A stretch of 63,715 nt of DNA from contig CAJXEB010000006.1 in assembly GCA_913052585.1 (NCBI GenBank), forward strand, positions 1 to 63,715, given 5' to 3'. The position numbers and the translations under genes were made by a program. Below are positions 60,518-63,715 of this stretch, piece by piece. Every line of letters starts with the position of its first letter. Position 1 is the first letter of the stretch. The notes beneath the pieces were generated by a model. That model had not been told where the DNA came from. It did not search any database and was given only the letters and a program-made list of their open reading frames with translations. Source of the DNA: an uncultured Flavobacteriaceae bacterium. Lineage in GTDB: Bacteria; Bacteroidota; Bacteroidia; Flavobacteriales; Flavobacteriaceae.

Positions 60518-62281
60518 CTAGCTCGCTTCTTTTTTCAAAAACTGAACCTCATATAAGTTTTTATAATAACCGTTTTCTTTCTTGATTAATTCTTTATGAG
60601 TACCAATTTCAACAATTTTTCCAGCTTCCATTACAATAATTTTATCTGCTTTTTTAATAGTGGCCAGGCGGTGGGCAATAATTATTGAGGTTCTTCCTTT
60701 AGTTATTTTTTCTGTTGCAGTTTGTATCATTTCTTCTGAATAAGAATCGACAGAAGAGGTAGCTTCATCCAATATTAAAATACTTGGATTGCTTACATAC
60801 GCTCTTAAAAAAGCTAATAACTGACGTTGACCAGAAGACAACATAGCTCCCCTTTCTTTAACATTATAATGATAACCATTAGGTAAGGAGCTAATAAATT
60901 TATGAACCCCAATTTTTTTTGCAGCATTCATCACTTCTTCTTCTGAAATAGCAGTATCGTTTAAAGTTATATTATTTAAAACTGAATCTGCAAATAAGAA
61001 AACATCTTGTAATACTACTGCAATATGGCTCCTTAATGATTTTAGCGTATACGCTTTAATAGACTTATTATCTATTAAAATTTCACCACTATTAATTTCA
61101 TAAAAACGAGATAATAAATTAATAATGGTCGATTTCCCAGCTCCTGTCGCTCCAACAATTGCAACAGTTTCTCCAGGAGCTACTTTAAATGAGATGTCTT
61201 TTATTACTTCCTCTTCTTCAACATAGCTAAACTGAACGTTTTTAAATTCAATAGACCCTTTAGTATCCTCTAATAATAAAGCTCCCGAATCATCAATATG
61301 AGACTTGGTGTCCAAAACACCAAACACTCTATGAGCAGCAACCATTCCCATTTGTAAGGTATTAAATTTATCTGCTATTAGGCGTAATGGTCTAAACAAC
61401 ATCTGCGATAGCTCGATAAATGCGACAATAACACCAAGTGTTATTACACCACCTTCAGCAGCATTAAGTCCACCATACCAAACTACCAATCCAATCGCAA
61501 CCGATGATGCCATTTCTGCAATTGGAAAAAATATAGAATTGTACCAAACTGTTTTAATCCAAGCTTTTTTATGCTTTTCATTTATTGCTTTAAACTCTTT
61601 ATATTCCGTTTTTTCACGAGTAAAAATCTGAACGATTTTCATACCTGTTATGCGTTCTTGAACAAAAGAATTTAAATTTGAAATCTGAGCTCGAACCTCT
61701 TCAAATGCAACTTTCATTGCTCTTTGGAAGATTCTTGTTGCATATAATATTATTGGCAAAATAGACATTACGATTAGGGTTAATTGCCAACTTTTATAAA
61801 GCATAACCCCTATAATTACAAGCATTTTAAGCAAGTCACTTATAATCATAAATAACCCTTGACTAAAAATACTCGAGATGGTTTCTATATCATTAACTGC
61901 TCTTGTTGTCAATCTACCAACCGCACTTGTATCGTAATATTTTAACCTAAAGCTTAGCATTAATTTAAAAAGCTTTACCCGTATATCCCTAATAACACTT
62001 TGACCTAACCAATTGGTGAAAAATATAAAAGTCAACATAAATATGACCTCTAACATTAATACTCCTATCATTAACGAAATATAGAAAACAAGGTTTTCCA
62101 TATCCTTTGGAACAATAGACTCATCAATAGTCTTTTGTAATATTAATGGGCGTAACACTCCTAAAACTGACATCAATATAGCCGCAAAAGCAACATATAA
62201 AAATGTACCTCGATAATTATTAGTGTAGCCCAATAATCTTTTAAAGAGTTTTAAATCGAATGCTTTCCCCGAATCTGCCAT
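60518..62281 (-). CDS. ABC exporter, MsbA/multidrug type (fused TM and ATPase)
   Basis: The 587-aa half-transporter has six membrane helices in the first 320 residues. The ATPase domain has Walker A GATGAGKST near residue 373, signature LSSGQRQLLAF, Walker B ILILDEATSSVD and switch His in IAHRLAT. It works as a homodimer and exports lipids or drugs. Identity with lipid-A flippase MsbA is possible but unproven. It converges on cdaA and starts 35 bases after truA. Confidence 0.92.
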   Translation of the reverse strand: MADSGKAFDLKLFKRLLGYTNNYRGTFLYVAFAAILMSVLGVLRPLILQKTIDESIVPKDMENLVFYISLMIGVLMLEVIFMLTFIFFTNWLGQSVIRDIRVKLFKLMLSFRLKYYDTSAVGRLTTRAVNDIETISSIFSQGLFMIISDLLKMLVIIGVMLYKSWQLTLIVMSILPIILYATRIFQRAMKVAFEEVRAQISNLNSFVQERITGMKIVQIFTREKTEYKEFKAINEKHKKAWIKTVWYNSIFFPIAEMASSVAIGLVVWYGGLNAAEGGVITLGVIVAFIELSQMLFRPLRLIADKFNTLQMGMVAAHRVFGVLDTKSHIDDSGALLLEDTKGSIEFKNVQFSYVEEEEVIKDISFKVAPGETVAIVGATGAGKSTIINLLSRFYEINSGEILIDNKSIKAYTLKSLRSHIAVVLQDVFLFADSVLNNITLNDTAISEEEVMNAAKKIGVHKFISSLPNGYHYNVKERGAMLSSGQRQLLAFLRAYVSNPSILILDEATSSVDSYSEEMIQTATEKITKGRTSIIIAHRLATIKKADKIIVMEAGKIVEIGTHKELIKKENGYYKNLYEVQFLKKEAS

Positions 62282-62316
62282 ACTAATTCCCTGTGAAGAC
62301 AGAGATCTTATTTAAA

Positions 62317-63093
62317 TTAATTTTTTATTCGTTCTGGATATACAACTTTAGTTAAATAAAGTCCTTTTGCAGGAGCAGAAGAACCTGCTTTACTCCTATC
62401 CTTACTTTTTAATATTTCATGAAATTGCGAAATAGATGTTTTCTCAAAACCTACGTCTAATAAGGTTCCAACAATTGCCCTTACCATATTTCTTAAAAAA
62501 CGATCTGCTTTAATAGTAAAAATCAATTGTGAGTTTTCAACTTTCCAATATGCTTCTTTCACATCACAATTATACGTTTTTACATCGGTGTTAGAACGAG
62601 AAAAGCATTGAAAATCCTTATAGCTCAATAACACATTAGCAGCCTCATTCATTAAATCTATGTTGGGCTGATGATGAATTAGGTGCGAAAAATCATCTGA
62701 AAAAGGATTTTTTTGTAATGAAATCAAATATTCATATTCTCTTTCTAAAGCATCAAAACGAGCGTGTGCATCATCCTTAACACTAATAATATTTTGTATT
62801 GAAATATCTTTTGGAAGAAAAGAATTTAATTTGAATATTAAATCTGAAATGGAATCAATCGTTACCCTATCAAAATGTGCAAACAATTGTTTTGCATGCA
62901 CTCCAGCATCAGTTCTTCCGGCACCCATTACTTGAATTTTTTCACGTAATAGTGTTGACAAGGCATGCTCTAAAACTTCTTGTACAGTAATAGCATCAGG
63001 CTGATTTTGCCAACCATGATAGTTTTTTCCATTATATGCTAGTTCTATAAAATATCGCAATGAATTCACAGAGCAATTATTTTCATTTGACAA
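62317..63093 (-). CDS. truA: tRNA pseudouridine(38-40) synthase TruA
   Basis: The 258-aa enzyme has the catalytic Asp in MGAGRTDAGVHAK. RYFIELAYNGKNYHGWQ is at the N-terminus and FLRNMVRAIVGTLLDVG near the C-terminus. It isomerises U38-U40 in the tRNA anticodon arm. A TTG at 63057 (MRYFIEL...) is an alternative start that fits the family better than the 12-residue polar leader from the ATG at 63093. Confidence 0.95.
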   Translation of the reverse strand: MSNENNCSVNSLRYFIELAYNGKNYHGWQNQPDAITVQEVLEHALSTLLREKIQVMGAGRTDAGVHAKQLFAHFDRVTIDSISDLIFKLNSFLPKDISIQNIISVKDDAHARFDALEREYEYLISLQKNPFSDDFSHLIHHQPNIDLMNEAANVLLSYKDFQCFSRSNTDVKTYNCDVKEAYWKVENSQLIFTIKADRFLRNMVRAIVGTLLDVGFEKTSISQFHEILKSKDRSKAGSSAPAKGLYLTKVVYPERIKN

Positions 63094-63125
63094 AGATAGG
63101 CGGAGTATAAAAATTAAATTGGAGA

Positions 63126-63650
63126 ATGTTTACTCAGAAGGCGAAAATGACGATGATTTTGAAATTGACTTCTTTTCTTGAAAATCCGATTGACTTGCAA
63201 GAATTTAAGACAAAGAAAAACAGAGATGTTACAATAAGTGTAAATGATGGTTTGGAATATCAGTATCATCTAAACATTAATGATTCAATTTTTTATGGTT
63301 ATAATTTTATAACAGATAATATTGGAACAAAAGGAGTTAATGAAATAGTTGTTTTCAAATATGGAGAAAACAAACACAAATACGAAGACGAAACTGAAAT
63401 ATTGATTGAATTAAGGATTTTTAATAAAGATTAGGATTTAGGAAAAGCGAACCTTATCGGACTTTCGAAAACTGAATTAGAATCGGAATTCGGCAATGAA
63501 TATCTGACTTTGGATAACGAAATTGCATACTCAATTAAAAATAAGGTCTTGATTATTGAGCTTGATAGCTCAAAAGTGAAATCCTGTAGATATATAAAAC
63601 TTAATACGGAAAATGTTGAACAAGATTTAATTCGACAAATAGTGGAATAA
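63126..63650 (+). pseudogene. Hypothetical gene interrupted by an in-frame TAG
   Basis: From the ATG at 63126 the frame runs 102 codons to a TAG at 63432-63434. It then continues in the same frame for 71 more sense codons (DLGKANLIGLSKTELESEFG onward) to TAA at 63648-63650. Both parts have similar composition and regular beta/alpha character, so they look like one 174-residue protein with one nonsense codon. I do not recognise the family. The gene may be dead, truncated or hit by a sequencing error. Confidence 0.65.
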
Positions 63651-63715
63651 AAGTACGATTTGCCAACACCGTGTATAATTCATTACTGGTTCTCGCCTAA
63701 GTGGAAAATCCTGCG
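63651..63715. repeat. Start of a possible dispersed repeat running off the window
   Basis: The last 65 bases contain the small palindrome ACACCGTGT and are less AT-rich than the surroundings. From memory, a similar GCCAACACCGTGTATAATTC sequence recurs between hypothetical genes in flavobacterial genomes. Only one copy is visible here, so this is unproven. Confidence 0.35.

Noticed and set aside
1-63715. CRISPR arrays, insertion sequences, prophage, rRNA operons
   Set aside because: I found no regularly spaced repeats, transposase, integrase, phage structural genes or rRNA sequence on either strand.

Overview
The window is a low-GC chromosome segment from a member of the Flavobacteriaceae (Bacteroidota), most likely marine. 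The evidence is the gene families (ECF sigma/anti-sigma pair, T9SS type A C-terminal domain, HmuY-type heme proteins, glutamine synthetase III, BT_3928-type DoxX protein, IcmF, DPP III, PurM of about 390 aa, PyrF of about 275 aa). Perfect TAnnTTTG -7 boxes and the near absence of Shine-Dalgarno sequences agree with this. There is no phage, insertion sequence or CRISPR array. Most of the window is conserved housekeeping sequence with a few decaying or repeat-rich joints.

Layout. 1-3386 (minus): the 5' part of an LTA-synthase-like sulfatase gene, then an ECF sigma / anti-sigma / repeat-protein operon. 3497-6481 (plus): DUF2911, MeaB, a DPM1-type glycosyltransferase and a LAB_N membrane protein. 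6482-9299 (minus): MATE exporter, lysoplasmalogenase, small acidic protein and PAP2 phosphatase, all overlapping. 9384-9706: a ruined DUF1801 gene. 9994-21272 (minus): membrane AraC regulator, M28 peptidase, PPK2, then a grpE-dnaJ / ABC exporter / MscS / NtrC-type regulator cluster, and MnmD. 21269-25110: a cytochrome-like lipoprotein with an in-frame stop, DUF4920, IlvE, a MazG-like hydrolase, and a partly decayed tandem duplication. 25165-42012: DPP III, CrcB, an Lrp regulator, IcmF, DUF4197, a prfA-pyrF-btuF-like operon, PurM, glutamine synthetase III, a Na/Ca antiporter and a MORN-repeat lipoprotein. 42326-52698 (minus): an eight-gene heme/iron acquisition operon. 53384-53456: tRNA-Arg(ACG) beside degraded copies of its own 3' end and a palindromic repeat. 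53529-58806 (minus): ClpS, PrmA, TpiA, thioredoxin, permease, BT_3928 and DUF1599, back to back with FolP and CdaA. 60518-63650: MsbA-like ABC exporter, TruA and an interrupted hypothetical gene.

How genes work together. MeaB, IcmF and a BtuF-like protein point to B12-dependent acyl-CoA mutase metabolism. The heme operon joins an outer-membrane receptor, HmuY-type capture proteins and an inner-membrane PepSY/flavodoxin/FAD reductase. GrpE and DnaJ sit behind a promoter that also fits the sigma-54 consensus, in the same cluster as an NtrC-type activator that has no DNA-binding domain.

The most unusual signal is a roughly 90-base leader family. Four copies (2198-2286, 14065-14146, 27428-27516, 58155-58242) lie directly upstream of four unrelated genes in the same orientation. 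The conserved core ends 20-21 bases before each start codon, and each copy carries a tiny upstream ORF. Other signals are a two-copy palindromic repeat (42151-42233, 53131-53214), a duplicated 17-base tRNA 3' end, a tandem duplication with reciprocal gene decay (23419-25110), two genes broken by single in-frame stops, and a phased G-rich repeat at the glutamine synthetase promoter.
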